Notes under the pieces: generated by a model
What the model saw: the letters and a program-made list of their open reading frames with translations, nothing else
The model's database searches: none
Told to the model about the DNA's origin: nothing
Position numbers and translations under genes: made by a program
Shown here: in pieces, positions 53,603 through 61,003 of the stretch
Layout of the letters: every line of letters begins with the position of its first letter
How positions within the stretch are numbered: position 1 is the stretch's first letter
Assembly (NCBI RefSeq): GCF_004216555.1
Contig: NZ_SGWQ01000002.1
Span: forward strand, 341,219 to 405,218
DNA length: 64,000 nt
Direction: 5' to 3'
Source: Herbihabitans rhizosphaerae
GTDB taxonomy: Bacteria; Actinomycetota; Actinomycetes; Mycobacteriales; Pseudonocardiaceae

Positions 53603-54348
53603 CCGTGCACTTCGTCGGAGCCGGGCCGGGTGCCGCGGACCTGATCACCGTCCGCGGGCAGCGGCTGATCGCCTCGGCGCGCGTCTGCCTGTACGCGGGA
53701 AGCCTTGTGCCGCAAGAGCTTCTGGCGCAGTGCCCATCGGACGCGGTGCTGGTGGACACGGCTGATCTCACGCTGGACGAGATCGTTGGGCACATGCGGG
53801 AGGCGCACGACGCCGGCCACGATGTGGTGCGCTTGCATTCCGGTGACCCGTCGGTGTTCAGCGCGGTGGCTGAGCAGGCGCGGCGGCTCGACGCGCTCTC
53901 CATTCCGTACGACATCGTGCCCGGTGTGCCGGCTTTCGCGGCGGCGGCGGCTTCGTTGCGGCGTGAGTTGACGGTGCCGGGTGTGGGGCAGACTGTGGTG
54001 CTCACGCGGACGTCGGCGCGCGCGACGCCGATGCCGGACGGCGAGGACTTGGGCACGTTGGGGGCGAGCCGCGCGACGATGGTGTTGCACTTGGCCGTGC
54101 AGCGCATTGATCAGGTGGTCGCTGATCTGGTCGGCAACTACGGCTCGGACTGCCCGGTCGCGGTGGTGGCGTACGCGTCGCGGGCGGACGAGATCATTCT
54201 GCGGGGGACTCTCGCCGATATCGCGGCGCAGGTGCACGCGGCCGGCGTGAAGCGCACGGCGGTGATCATCGTGGGGAGGGTGCTGAACGCCGAGGGCTTC
54301 TGTGACAGCCATCTGTACTCAGTGGCACGGGAACGTCAGTCTCGTTGA
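53599..54348 (+). CDS. cobM: Precorrin-4 C11-methyltransferase
   Basis: A 249-residue tetrapyrrole methylase: VHFVGAGPGAADLITVRGQ, CLYAGSLVPQELL and VVRLHSGDPSVFSAVAEQ are CobM/CbiF hallmarks. It adds the C11 methyl to precorrin-4. ATG with GAGGAAGGA upstream, overlapping cobL (ATGA). The 3' end overlaps convergent cbiD by 13 bp. Confidence 0.95.
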   Translation: MTVHFVGAGPGAADLITVRGQRLIASARVCLYAGSLVPQELLAQCPSDAVLVDTADLTLDEIVGHMREAHDAGHDVVRLHSGDPSVFSAVAEQARRLDALSIPYDIVPGVPAFAAAAASLRRELTVPGVGQTVVLTRTSARATPMPDGEDLGTLGASRATMVLHLAVQRIDQVVADLVGNYGSDCPVAVVAYASRADEIILRGTLADIAAQVHAAGVKRTAVIIVGRVLNAEGFCDSHLYSVARERQSR

Positions 54349-55430
54349 GGCGCTTGGCCGACGATCGTGCCGGCGCGGTCGATCACCACGATGTCGACGT
54401 GCACCGGGGTGCCGGTGAGCACTCGCAGCGCGGTCTCTCTCGCGCGCTCGGCGACGGCGTCTCCGAGTGGCACGCCGTCCACTTGGGACAGTTGGAGTGC
54501 TTCGAGTGCGGTGTTGCCGGCTGCGATCGCTGCGGCCAGTCGTTCCGTGCCGCCGGCGTTGCGAGCCACGTCGGCGAGGAAGATCAAGTCCACTGTGGAC
54601 CGTCCGCTGTGGAGGTCGAGGTGACCGTTGGCCAGCTTGGAGAGTTTGCCGAAGCCGCCGGCGATGGTGAGGCGGTCGACGGGGTGGCGTTTCAGGTACT
54701 TGAGTACCGCGCCGGCGAAGTCGCCCATGTCGAGGAGCGCGTCTTCGGGCAGGCCGTACAGCTCGGTGACGGTCCGCTCGGACGTGCTGCCGGTGCAGCC
54801 GGCGACGTGCGTGTACCCGGCGGCGCGTGCCACGTCGATGCCGCGACGGATGCTGTCGATCCAGGCCGAGCAGGAGTACGGCACCACGATTCCGGTGGTG
54901 CCGAGGATGGACAGGCCGCCGAGGATGCCGAGCCGTGGGTTCCAGGTGTGCTTGGCGATCTCTTCGCCGTTGTCCACGGAGAGGGTGACCACGACGTCGC
55001 CGGTGCCGCCGTGTTTGCTGTCCACTGTGGACACGGCGTCGCGGATCATTTGGCGTGGCACGGGGTTGATGGCGGGCTCACCGACTGGGAGTGGCAGGCC
55101 GGCTTTGGTGATCGTGCCGACACCGGGGCCGGCTCGGAAGATCACTCCGCTGCCGGGTTCTCCGTGTTGGACAGTCGACTTGATCAGTGCGCCGTGGGTG
55201 ACGTCGGGGTCGTCGCCGGCGTCCTTGATCACTCCGGCCATGGCGGTGTCGTCCGTCAGGTTCTCCACGGCGAGGGCGAAGGACGGCGTTTGGCCTTTCG
55301 GCAGGGTGATCGTCACCGGGTCGGGGAACTCGCCGGTGAGCAGGGCGGTGTAGGCGGCGGTGGTCGCCGCCGTCGCACAGGCGCCGGTCGTCCAGCCGTA
55401 GCGCAGTTCGCCCATGCTCGTAGTTTGCAT
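54336..55430 (-). CDS. cbiD: Cobalt-precorrin-5B C1-methyltransferase
   Basis: A 364-residue CbiD protein: RYGWTTGACATAATTAAYTAL at the N-terminus, GDVVVTLSVDNGEEIAKHTWNPRLGILGG, and CTGSTSERTVTELYGL. It methylates C1 during ring contraction and replaces CobF of the aerobic route, though it is usually described with the early-cobalt pathway. The ATG at 55430 or 55415 is possible; the divergent cobK start lies only 17 bp from the first. Contains two perfect palindrome copies. Confidence 0.94.
   Translation of the reverse strand: MQTTSMGELRYGWTTGACATAATTAAYTALLTGEFPDPVTITLPKGQTPSFALAVENLTDDTAMAGVIKDAGDDPDVTHGALIKSTVQHGEPGSGVIFRAGPGVGTITKAGLPLPVGEPAINPVPRQMIRDAVSTVDSKHGGTGDVVVTLSVDNGEEIAKHTWNPRLGILGGLSILGTTGIVVPYSCSAWIDSIRRGIDVARAAGYTHVAGCTGSTSERTVTELYGLPEDALLDMGDFAGAVLKYLKRHPVDRLTIAGGFGKLSKLANGHLDLHSGRSTVDLIFLADVARNAGGTERLAAAIAAGNTALEALQLSQVDGVPLGDAVAERARETALRVLTGTPVHVDIVVIDRAGTIVGQAPQRD
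54588..54600. repeat. Dispersed palindrome GTCCACTGTGGAC, perfect copy 3
   Basis: Perfect copy in cbiD, read on the coding strand as Ser-Thr-Val-Asp. A weaker copy follows immediately at 54602-54614. Confidence 0.85.
55020..55032. repeat. Dispersed palindrome GTCCACTGTGGAC, perfect copy 4
   Basis: Second perfect copy in cbiD, again read as Ser-Thr-Val-Asp. Confidence 0.85.
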
Positions 55431-55447
55431 TGTCGCTGGTGGCGGTC

Positions 55448-56197
55448 GTGAGCGGGTACGTGCTGGTGCTGGGTGGGACGGCGGAGGCGCGTTCTCTTGC
55501 GGCCGCGCTGGTTGATCGGGGTGTGCGGGTGGTGTCGTCGCTGGCTGGGCGGGTGAGGGCGCCTCGGTTGCCGGTGGGGGAGGTGCGCGTCGGTGGTTTC
55601 GGCGGCGTGGACGGCTTGCGCGCGTGGCTGGCGCGCGAGGGGGTCGACGCGGTGGTGGACGCGACGCACCCGTTCGCCGAGCGGATCAGTTGGTCGGCGG
55701 CGGAGGCGTGTGCGGCTGAGGGGGTGCCGTTGTTGGTGCTTCGGCGTCCTGGGTGGACGGCTCGGGACGGCGACGACTGGCACTGGGTGTCCACTGTGGA
55801 CTCTGCGGCGGCGGTGCTTCCGGGGTACGGGTCGCGGGTGTTTCTGACTACTGGGCGGCAGGGGCTCTCGGCGTTCGCTTCGCTGGACTTGTGGTTTCTC
55901 GTGCGGACGGTGGATGAGCCGAAACCGCCTGTGCCACAACGGATGCGGCTGCTTCTTGATCGTGGGCCGTACACGGTGGAGGGGGAACTGGGGCTCATGC
56001 GGGAGCATGGGATCGACGTGCTGGTGAGCAAGGACAGCGGGGGCCGGCTGACGGTCGCCAAGCTTGACGCTGCTCGGGAGTTGGGTCTTCCTGTGGTGAT
56101 GGTGCGGCGGCCGGCTGTTCCTGATGTGGGGCGTGTCGGGTCGGTTGACGGCGTGCTGGCTTGGCTGATCGAGGGTGGGGTGCTTCGGTTTTCTTAG
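55448..56197 (+). CDS. cobK: Precorrin-6A reductase
   Basis: A 249-residue CobK/CbiJ reductase: YVLVLGGTAEARSLAAAL at the N-terminus, DATHPFAERISWSAAEAC, RRPGWTARDGDDW, LTTGRQGL, and a late LVSKDSGG. It reduces the ring of precorrin-6A using NADPH. I chose GTG 55448; GTG 55439 is also possible. Divergent from cbiD by 17 bp. Contains a perfect palindrome copy. Confidence 0.94.
   Translation: MSGYVLVLGGTAEARSLAAALVDRGVRVVSSLAGRVRAPRLPVGEVRVGGFGGVDGLRAWLAREGVDAVVDATHPFAERISWSAAEACAAEGVPLLVLRRPGWTARDGDDWHWVSTVDSAAAVLPGYGSRVFLTTGRQGLSAFASLDLWFLVRTVDEPKPPVPQRMRLLLDRGPYTVEGELGLMREHGIDVLVSKDSGGRLTVAKLDAARELGLPVVMVRRPAVPDVGRVGSVDGVLAWLIEGGVLRFS
55789..55801. repeat. Dispersed palindrome GTCCACTGTGGAC, perfect copy 5
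   Basis: Perfect copy in cobK, read as Ser-Thr-Val-Asp. Confidence 0.85.
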
Positions 56198-56272
56198 GCG
56201 CAATTTCTGACGTTTGGCTGCCGCGCCGGTCGCCCTCTCGTGGTTGTTCTCCGTGGGGGTGTCAGGGCGACC

Positions 56273-56464
56273 GGCTTGCCAACGGGAAGAGGGCGCGCTG
56301 ATCACGGGCGTACGTGTGTCTGCAATCTGAACCCGCGCTGCGAACGGCACAACCTGTGCAAGGAGCGCCCCGGCTGGCACGTCGAACAACCAGAACCCGA
56401 TCTGGTGATCACGACCAGCCCGCAGAACCGGGAAACCCATCTGGGAACACCCGCATGCCAACAT
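56273..56464 (+). pseudogene. C-terminal remnant of a DUF222/HNH endonuclease
   Basis: A short frame reads RTCVCNLNPRCERHNLCKERP and then GWHVEQPEPDLVITTSPQNR. That is the characteristic end of actinobacterial 13E12/DUF222-HNH proteins: zinc Cys pair, the RHN/RHH catalytic helix, the W-x-V-x-QP-x-P strand and TSP. Full proteins have about 400 residues or more; only about 60 codons remain, with no start. It lies between cobK and the XRE regulator and probably marks a deletion or insertion event. Confidence 0.65.
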
Positions 56465-56496
56465 TCGAGCACTGCATGTGATCGATGGGAGTGGGG

Positions 56497-57348
56497 ATGA
56501 GCAGCGGGCAGGGCGTACCGTTCCGCAGGCGACGGCTGGGCAAGAAGCTCCGTGAGATGCGGGAAGCGGCCGGCAAGACCTTGGAGGAGGCCGGCGCGTA
56601 CCTCGACATGAGCAGAAGCGCGCTGCAGCGATGGGAAAGTGGCGAGACGCGGCCGAACATCAACGTCGTGCGCTCGATGATGGACCTCTACGACTGCCGC
56701 CCGGAAGGCCTCCTGGACGAGGTACGCGCGGTGCGGGAGAAGGCTTGGTATGAGGATTTTGGCATCGAAGGCCTCGGTGGGTCATACATCGATGCCGAGA
56801 CCGAGTCGGACGCGGTGCATGAGCTGACCTTGCAGTTCGTGCCAGGCTTGCTGCAGACCGAGGGCTACATGCGGGCGCTCTTTGCCGCCGGCTTCCCGCC
56901 GATGACCCAAGGGGAGATCGACAAGCAGACCAAGGTTCGGCTGATCCGCCAGGAGCGCCTCCTCAGCGTGCAACGTCCGCTGGAGTTGATCGCGATCGTC
57001 GCCGAACTGGCGCTGCACCTCCCGGTTGGTGGACCCGACGTGATGGGGGCGCAGCTTCGCCGCATCGTCGAGATGACCAAGCTGCCCACCGTGACCGTGC
57101 AGGTCATTCCACGAGCGCGTGGTGCACATGGCGGCATGCGGGCGGACTTCACCTTGCTGCACTTCCCGTACCCCGACTACCCGGAGATGTTGTATTCGCC
57201 GTTCGTCAACGGAGCCAAGCGTGACGAGAAGTACGAGCGGCTGCAGGACGTTAGACTGCTGTTCGACCAGCTTCGCAGTGAGGCGCTGGACCCAGCCGGG
57301 TCCGCCGAGCTGATCGAGCGGTTGGCTGGTGATCTGTACGGCTCGTGA
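56497..57348 (+). CDS. XRE-family regulator with DUF5753 domain (second pair)
   Basis: A 283-residue protein with an XRE helix-turn-helix at about 13-68 (LGKKLREMREAAGKTLEEAG, DMSRSALQRWESGETRP) and a DUF5753 domain (ELTLQFVPGLLQTEGYMRAL). Same family as the regulator at 321-1193 but clearly diverged. The ATG at 56497 follows GGGAGTGGGG. It splits the cobalamin cluster and sits next to an HNH remnant, which suggests insertion of an accessory pair here. Overlaps the DUF397 gene by 4 nt. Confidence 0.9.
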   Translation: MSSGQGVPFRRRRLGKKLREMREAAGKTLEEAGAYLDMSRSALQRWESGETRPNINVVRSMMDLYDCRPEGLLDEVRAVREKAWYEDFGIEGLGGSYIDAETESDAVHELTLQFVPGLLQTEGYMRALFAAGFPPMTQGEIDKQTKVRLIRQERLLSVQRPLELIAIVAELALHLPVGGPDVMGAQLRRIVEMTKLPTVTVQVIPRARGAHGGMRADFTLLHFPYPDYPEMLYSPFVNGAKRDEKYERLQDVRLLFDQLRSEALDPAGSAELIERLAGDLYGS

Positions 57349-57548
57349 TGATGGAGGCGACCGGATTGTCGACGCTGACGTGGCGCAAGAGCAGCCGCAG
57401 CAATCAGCAGGCCGAGAACTGTGTCGAGGTGGCCTTCGTGGATGCGGCGGTCGCGGTGCGGGACTCCAAGAACCCGGGCGGGCCGAGGCTGTCCTTCCCC
57501 GCGTCAGCCTTCGCGAGCCTTACCGCGCGGGGTAGCTCCTCGGCGTGA
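57345..57548 (+). CDS. DUF397 domain protein (second pair)
   Basis: A 67-residue DUF397 protein: LTWRKSSRSNQQAENCVEVAF, VAVRDSKNPGGPRLSF and a terminal ASAFASLTA. Coupled to the XRE gene by a GTGA overlap; ATGs at 57348 and 57351 are alternative starts. Its 3' end overlaps convergent cobIJ by 29 bp. Confidence 0.88.
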   Translation: MMMEATGLSTLTWRKSSRSNQQAENCVEVAFVDAAVAVRDSKNPGGPRLSFPASAFASLTARGSSSA

Positions 57549-59019
57549 ACACAGTGGTCGTGCCGTCCGGCTTGACCACAGCACGTGTCTGCGACGAGCC
57601 GATGATCAACAGGCACCGCATGTCCACTGTGGACGGGTCGATATCTGCGAGCCGTACTACGCGCACCGACTCCTGCGGCCCGCCGACGTCCCGGCCGATC
57701 ACCACTGGTGTGTCCGCGGACCTGTGGCGCAGCAACAGATCCCGCGCTTCGGCGAGCTGCCAGGTGCGCGCCTTGGACGCCGGGTTGTAGATCGCGATCG
57801 CCAGGTCGGCCGACGCGGCAGCCGCCAGCCTTTCGGTGATCACCTCCCACGGCTTGAGCCGGTCGGACAGGGACAGCACGCAGTAGTCGTGGCCGAGGGG
57901 CGCTCCAACTCGGCTCGCCACGGCTTGGGCGGCGGTGAGGCCGGGGAGCACACGCACCGGCACGTCCGTCCATTGTGGATCGACGGCCACCTCCAGCACG
58001 GCTGCCGCCATCGCGAACACGCCTGGGTCGCCGGAGGACACGACGGCCACCCGCGCTCCATCTCGGGCCAGCTCCAGGGCGTGCGCCGCGCGTTCGGCCT
58101 CCACTCGGTTGTCCGACGGGTGCTTGCGCTGGCGGTGGTTGGTGGTCACGCGATCCAGGTACGGCCCGTATCCGATCAGCTCGTCGGCCTTGGCGAGCGC
58201 GTCGCGTGCCTCTGGGGTGAGCCACGATTGGCCGGCCGGACCCAGGCCCACGACGACCACCTCGCCGGCGGGTGGCACCTCCGTGGCGTTTGCCGCCGAT
58301 CCGCTGGGCAGCAGCGCCAGCGAGAAATACGGCACGCTTTCGGGATCGACGTCCGCCAGTGGGGCGAGCCGTTGCTTGTCGGTGGTGGCCCGCTCGGCGT
58401 ACCAGGCGTCGTCGAGCTTTCCCGCGCGGGACAAGGCATCCCGGACCTTGGTGAAGGTGCGGCCGAGCTTCAATACTGCCGCAGAGTCGGCGTTGGCGAG
58501 GTGTTCGGCGAGCACGTCTTCGGGGAGCGTGCCAGGGAGCACGGTGAGCGTTTCCTCGCCCTCGACCAGCGGCTGGCGCAGTTGGGCGGCCGCTCCGCTG
58601 ATCGAGGTCACGCCTGGCACGACCTCGGTCGGGTACTGGTCCGCGAGGCGCTTGTGCAGGTGCATGTAGGAGCCGTAGAACAGCGGATCGCCCTCGCAGA
58701 GGACCACCACGTCGCGGCCGGCGTCCAGGTGGGCGGCCAGGGTGGCGGCCGCCTTGGCGTAGAAATCAGCCAGCGCGCCGGCGTAGCCGCCGGGGTGGTC
58801 AGTGCTCTCGACGGTGATCGGGTAGACGAGCGGCTCTTCGTGCACGCCGTCGCGAATGTGTTCTGCCGCAACGGATCGGGCGATGCTGCGGCCGTGTCGT
58901 GCACTGTGGTAGGCGATCACGTCGGCAGCTTCGATCATCCGCGCTGCTTTGATCGTGATCAGCTCGGGGTCGCCGGGGCCGAGGCCGACTCCGTAGAGGG
59001 TTCCGGTTGTCACGTTCAC
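57520..59019 (-). CDS. cobIJ: CobI-CobJ fusion: precorrin-2 C20- and precorrin-3B C17-methyltransferase
   Basis: A 499-residue fusion. Residues about 1-245 are CobI ([35 protein letters not shown]) and about 255-499 are CobJ ([49 protein letters not shown]). The first methylates C20, the second C17 with ring contraction. The fusion is common in actinobacteria. GTG 59019 overlaps the cobH stop (GTGA). Contains a perfect palindrome copy at 57622-57634. Confidence 0.95.
   Translation of the reverse strand: MNVTTGTLYGVGLGPGDPELITIKAARMIEAADVIAYHSARHGRSIARSVAAEHIRDGVHEEPLVYPITVESTDHPGGYAGALADFYAKAAATLAAHLDAGRDVVVLCEGDPLFYGSYMHLHKRLADQYPTEVVPGVTSISGAAAQLRQPLVEGEETLTVLPGTLPEDVLAEHLANADSAAVLKLGRTFTKVRDALSRAGKLDDAWYAERATTDKQRLAPLADVDPESVPYFSLALLPSGSAANATEVPPAGEVVVVGLGPAGQSWLTPEARDALAKADELIGYGPYLDRVTTNHRQRKHPSDNRVEAERAAHALELARDGARVAVVSSGDPGVFAMAAAVLEVAVDPQWTDVPVRVLPGLTAAQAVASRVGAPLGHDYCVLSLSDRLKPWEVITERLAAAASADLAIAIYNPASKARTWQLAEARDLLLRHRSADTPVVIGRDVGGPQESVRVVRLADIDPSTVDMRCLLIIGSSQTRAVVKPDGTTTVFTPRSYPAR
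57622..57634. repeat. Dispersed palindrome GTCCACTGTGGAC, perfect copy 6
   Basis: Perfect copy near the 3' end of cobIJ, read on the coding strand as Ser-Thr-Val-Asp. Confidence 0.85.
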
Positions 59020-59648
59020 TCCGCCTCGCTTGCGATCGCGTTGACGGCGGCGACGGCCATCGCGCTGCCGCCGCGCCTGCCGTGCACCACCAGGTAGGGC
59101 ACACCGGCCTCGTGCTCCGCGAGGTCCACTTTGGACTCGGCGGCGCCGATGAAGCCGACCGGGAGCCCAAGGATCGCGGCCGGCCTCGGCGCGTCTGCGT
59201 CGATCATCTCGAGCAGGCGGAACAGGGCGGTGGGGGCGTTGCCGATGGCGACGACGGCACCGTCGAGTTGGTCGGCCCACAGGTCGAGTGCAGCCGCACT
59301 TCGTGTGGTGCCAAGGGTTTTCGCGAGTGCGGGTACGCGCGGGTCGGACAGAGTGCACACGACCTCGTTGTCCGCCGGCAGCCGGCGGCGGGTGATTCCG
59401 GAGGCCACCATGTGCGCGTCGCACAGGATCGGCGCACCGGTGTCGAGGGCCGCGCGCGCGGAGCGCACCACATCGGGGGAGAAGGCGAGGTCGTCTACCA
59501 GGTCGACCATGCCGCAGGAGTGGATCATGCGAACGGCCACCCGCTCGATGTCCGGCGGCAGCCCGTCGAGCGGCGCCTCCGCGCGGATCGTGGCGAACGA
59601 TCGCTTGTAGATCTCCGCGCCGTCGCGCACGTAGTCCCGTCGTGTCAC
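59016..59648 (-). CDS. cobH: Precorrin-8X methylmutase
   Basis: A 210-residue CobH/Cbi[34 protein letters not shown] containing the catalytic His, [18 protein letters not shown], and [14 protein letters not shown]. It moves the methyl from C11 to C12 to give hydrogenobyrinic acid. GTG 59648 overlaps the cobG stop (GTGA), with GGAGAAC upstream. Confidence 0.95.
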   Translation of the reverse strand: MTRRDYVRDGAEIYKRSFATIRAEAPLDGLPPDIERVAVRMIHSCGMVDLVDDLAFSPDVVRSARAALDTGAPILCDAHMVASGITRRRLPADNEVVCTLSDPRVPALAKTLGTTRSAAALDLWADQLDGAVVAIGNAPTALFRLLEMIDADAPRPAAILGLPVGFIGAAESKVDLAEHEAGVPYLVVHGRRGGSAMAVAAVNAIASEAE

Positions 59649-60796
59649 ACCGTTCTCCTGGCCTCGCCGGCGAGTTGCGCCGCTTGCTGTGCCGACAGCG
59701 CGGTACCGCACTGCCGGCCGTTCACCCATACTTGATAACCGTCCACAGTGGACACGACGTCCACGACTCGTCCGCGGGGAACACCGCAACGCCGTTCGCA
59801 ACCCGCCCAGTGCACCGGGAGCCGGCCGGACGGTGTCGCGCGGGCGTGTGCGCGCACGTCGGTCAATGCCTTGGCGCACTTGGGTTTTCCGGTGCACGCC
59901 GTGACACCCGACAGCGGTGAGTCGGCGTCCCACAGCAAGTCCGCGTCGATCCGCCGGGGAAGCACGACGCTGCGCCACGGCGTGATGATGATCATGTCGG
60001 CCACGTCGGCGATCGTGTGTGCCTGCGCGGTGGTGAGGCGGCCGAGCGGTGCGCCCGCGACCACCGCGGAGCCAACCGGGCCGATCGGACCGCGCGCCAG
60101 CGGGGCGGGTACCTCGACCGGCTCGGCGAGATCGTCGGTCAGGCGTGCGGCCAGAGCGGCGCCGTGGTCCGCCAGCTCGGCGACCCGCCATGCCACGCCG
60201 TCGCGAATCTCAGGCTCGGTGAGAAACTGTCGTGCGGCGTTGATCATCGTGGGCACGGCGTCCATCAGTGAACAACGCACGCCGTGATCCCGACCGCCGA
60301 CTGTCACTGCCGCCATATGACCGTCCAAGGGCCAGAGTCCGACATCGGCGCCCATGCCGGCGACATCGCCGCGACCGTCGTCCACCGTGAACAGGAAACG
60401 TCCTGGCAGCGCTGACAGTTCGGGAACCGCGCAGAGTGCGCGGTCGAGTGTGGTGGCAAGACCATGACCGTCCACACCGGACAGTGGGGACGCGACGATG
60501 TTGCGCACCCGCTCGTGCGTGGCGGACGGCAGCAGGCCGGCGGCGGCGAGGCGGTCGGCGAGCGTGCTGACCGAAGCCACGGCCATTCCGCGAATCTGGA
60601 TGTTGGCTCTAGAGGTCAGCTCTAGTGTCCCGTCGCCGAGGTGGTCGGCGGCATCGGCGAGCACGCGTAGTTGATCACCGGTCAGCCGGCCACCGGGCAG
60701 CCGTACCCGGGCGAGTGCGCCGTCGGCCGCCAGATGCGGACGCAGCGCACCAGGGCAGGCGTCCGGCTCGTCCGGATGGCGTGTGGTGTCGGGCAC
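59645..60796 (-). CDS. cobG: Precorrin-3B synthase
   Basis: A 383-residue nitrite/sulfite-reductase-like protein. [13 protein letters not shown] lies in the N-terminal half, and the iron-sulfur/siroheme Cys set is CTGKPKC and GCERRC in the C-terminal half. CobG hydroxylates precorrin-3A using O2, so the pathway is oxygen-dependent at this step. I chose GTG 60796, since the frame further upstream enters the divergent riboswitch region. First gene of the cobG-cobH-cobIJ operon. Contains a perfect palindrome copy. Confidence 0.9.
   Translation of the reverse strand: MPDTTRHPDEPDACPGALRPHLAADGALARVRLPGGRLTGDQLRVLADAADHLGDGTLELTSRANIQIRGMAVASVSTLADRLAAAGLLPSATHERVRNIVASPLSGVDGHGLATTLDRALCAVPELSALPGRFLFTVDDGRGDVAGMGADVGLWPLDGHMAAVTVGGRDHGVRCSLMDAVPTMINAARQFLTEPEIRDGVAWRVAELADHGAALAARLTDDLAEPVEVPAPLARGPIGPVGSAVVAGAPLGRLTTAQAHTIADVADMIIITPWRSVVLPRRIDADLLWDADSPLSGVTACTGKPKCAKALTDVRAHARATPSGRLPVHWAGCERRCGVPRGRVVDVVSTVDGYQVWVNGRQCGTALSAQQAAQLAGEARRTV
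59741..59753. repeat. Dispersed palindrome GTCCACAGTGGAC, perfect copy 7
   Basis: Perfect copy in cobG, read on the coding strand as Ser-Thr-Val-Asp. Confidence 0.85.
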
Positions 60797-60859
60797 CAGC
60801 CGAATATACGAAAGCCGCCGGCTTGACGAACGCGCGCCGAGTGTCAAGAGTGATCGATG

Positions 60860-60965
60860 CACCATGCGACGGCATGTGGAGGAAGCCGGTGAAAGTCCGG
60901 CGCGGTCCCGCCACTGTCACCGGAGGCACCTGCCTCTGGGAGCCAGACACTCCGTCGTCGCGTAC
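60860..60965 (+). ncRNA. Cobalamin riboswitch upstream of cobN
   Basis: Plus-strand aptamer: GGAAGCCGGTGAAAGTCCGG (60881-60900), GCGGTCCCGCCACTGTCACC, then GGGAGCCAGACACTC, closed by GCGACGG (60866-60872) pairing with CCGTCGTCGC (60952-60961). The cobN ATG follows about 40 nt later. High cobalamin should repress cobN; the divergent cobG operon is outside its control. Confidence 0.95.
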
Positions 60966-61003
60966 TTCGAATTGGGGCGAGGACCCCCAGGAAGGCCGCG
61001 GGA

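Noticed and set aside
60797-60865. Longer N-terminus for cobG starting at an upstream Met
   Set aside because: The extra 23 residues run into the divergent cobN riboswitch region and are not like the CobG family.
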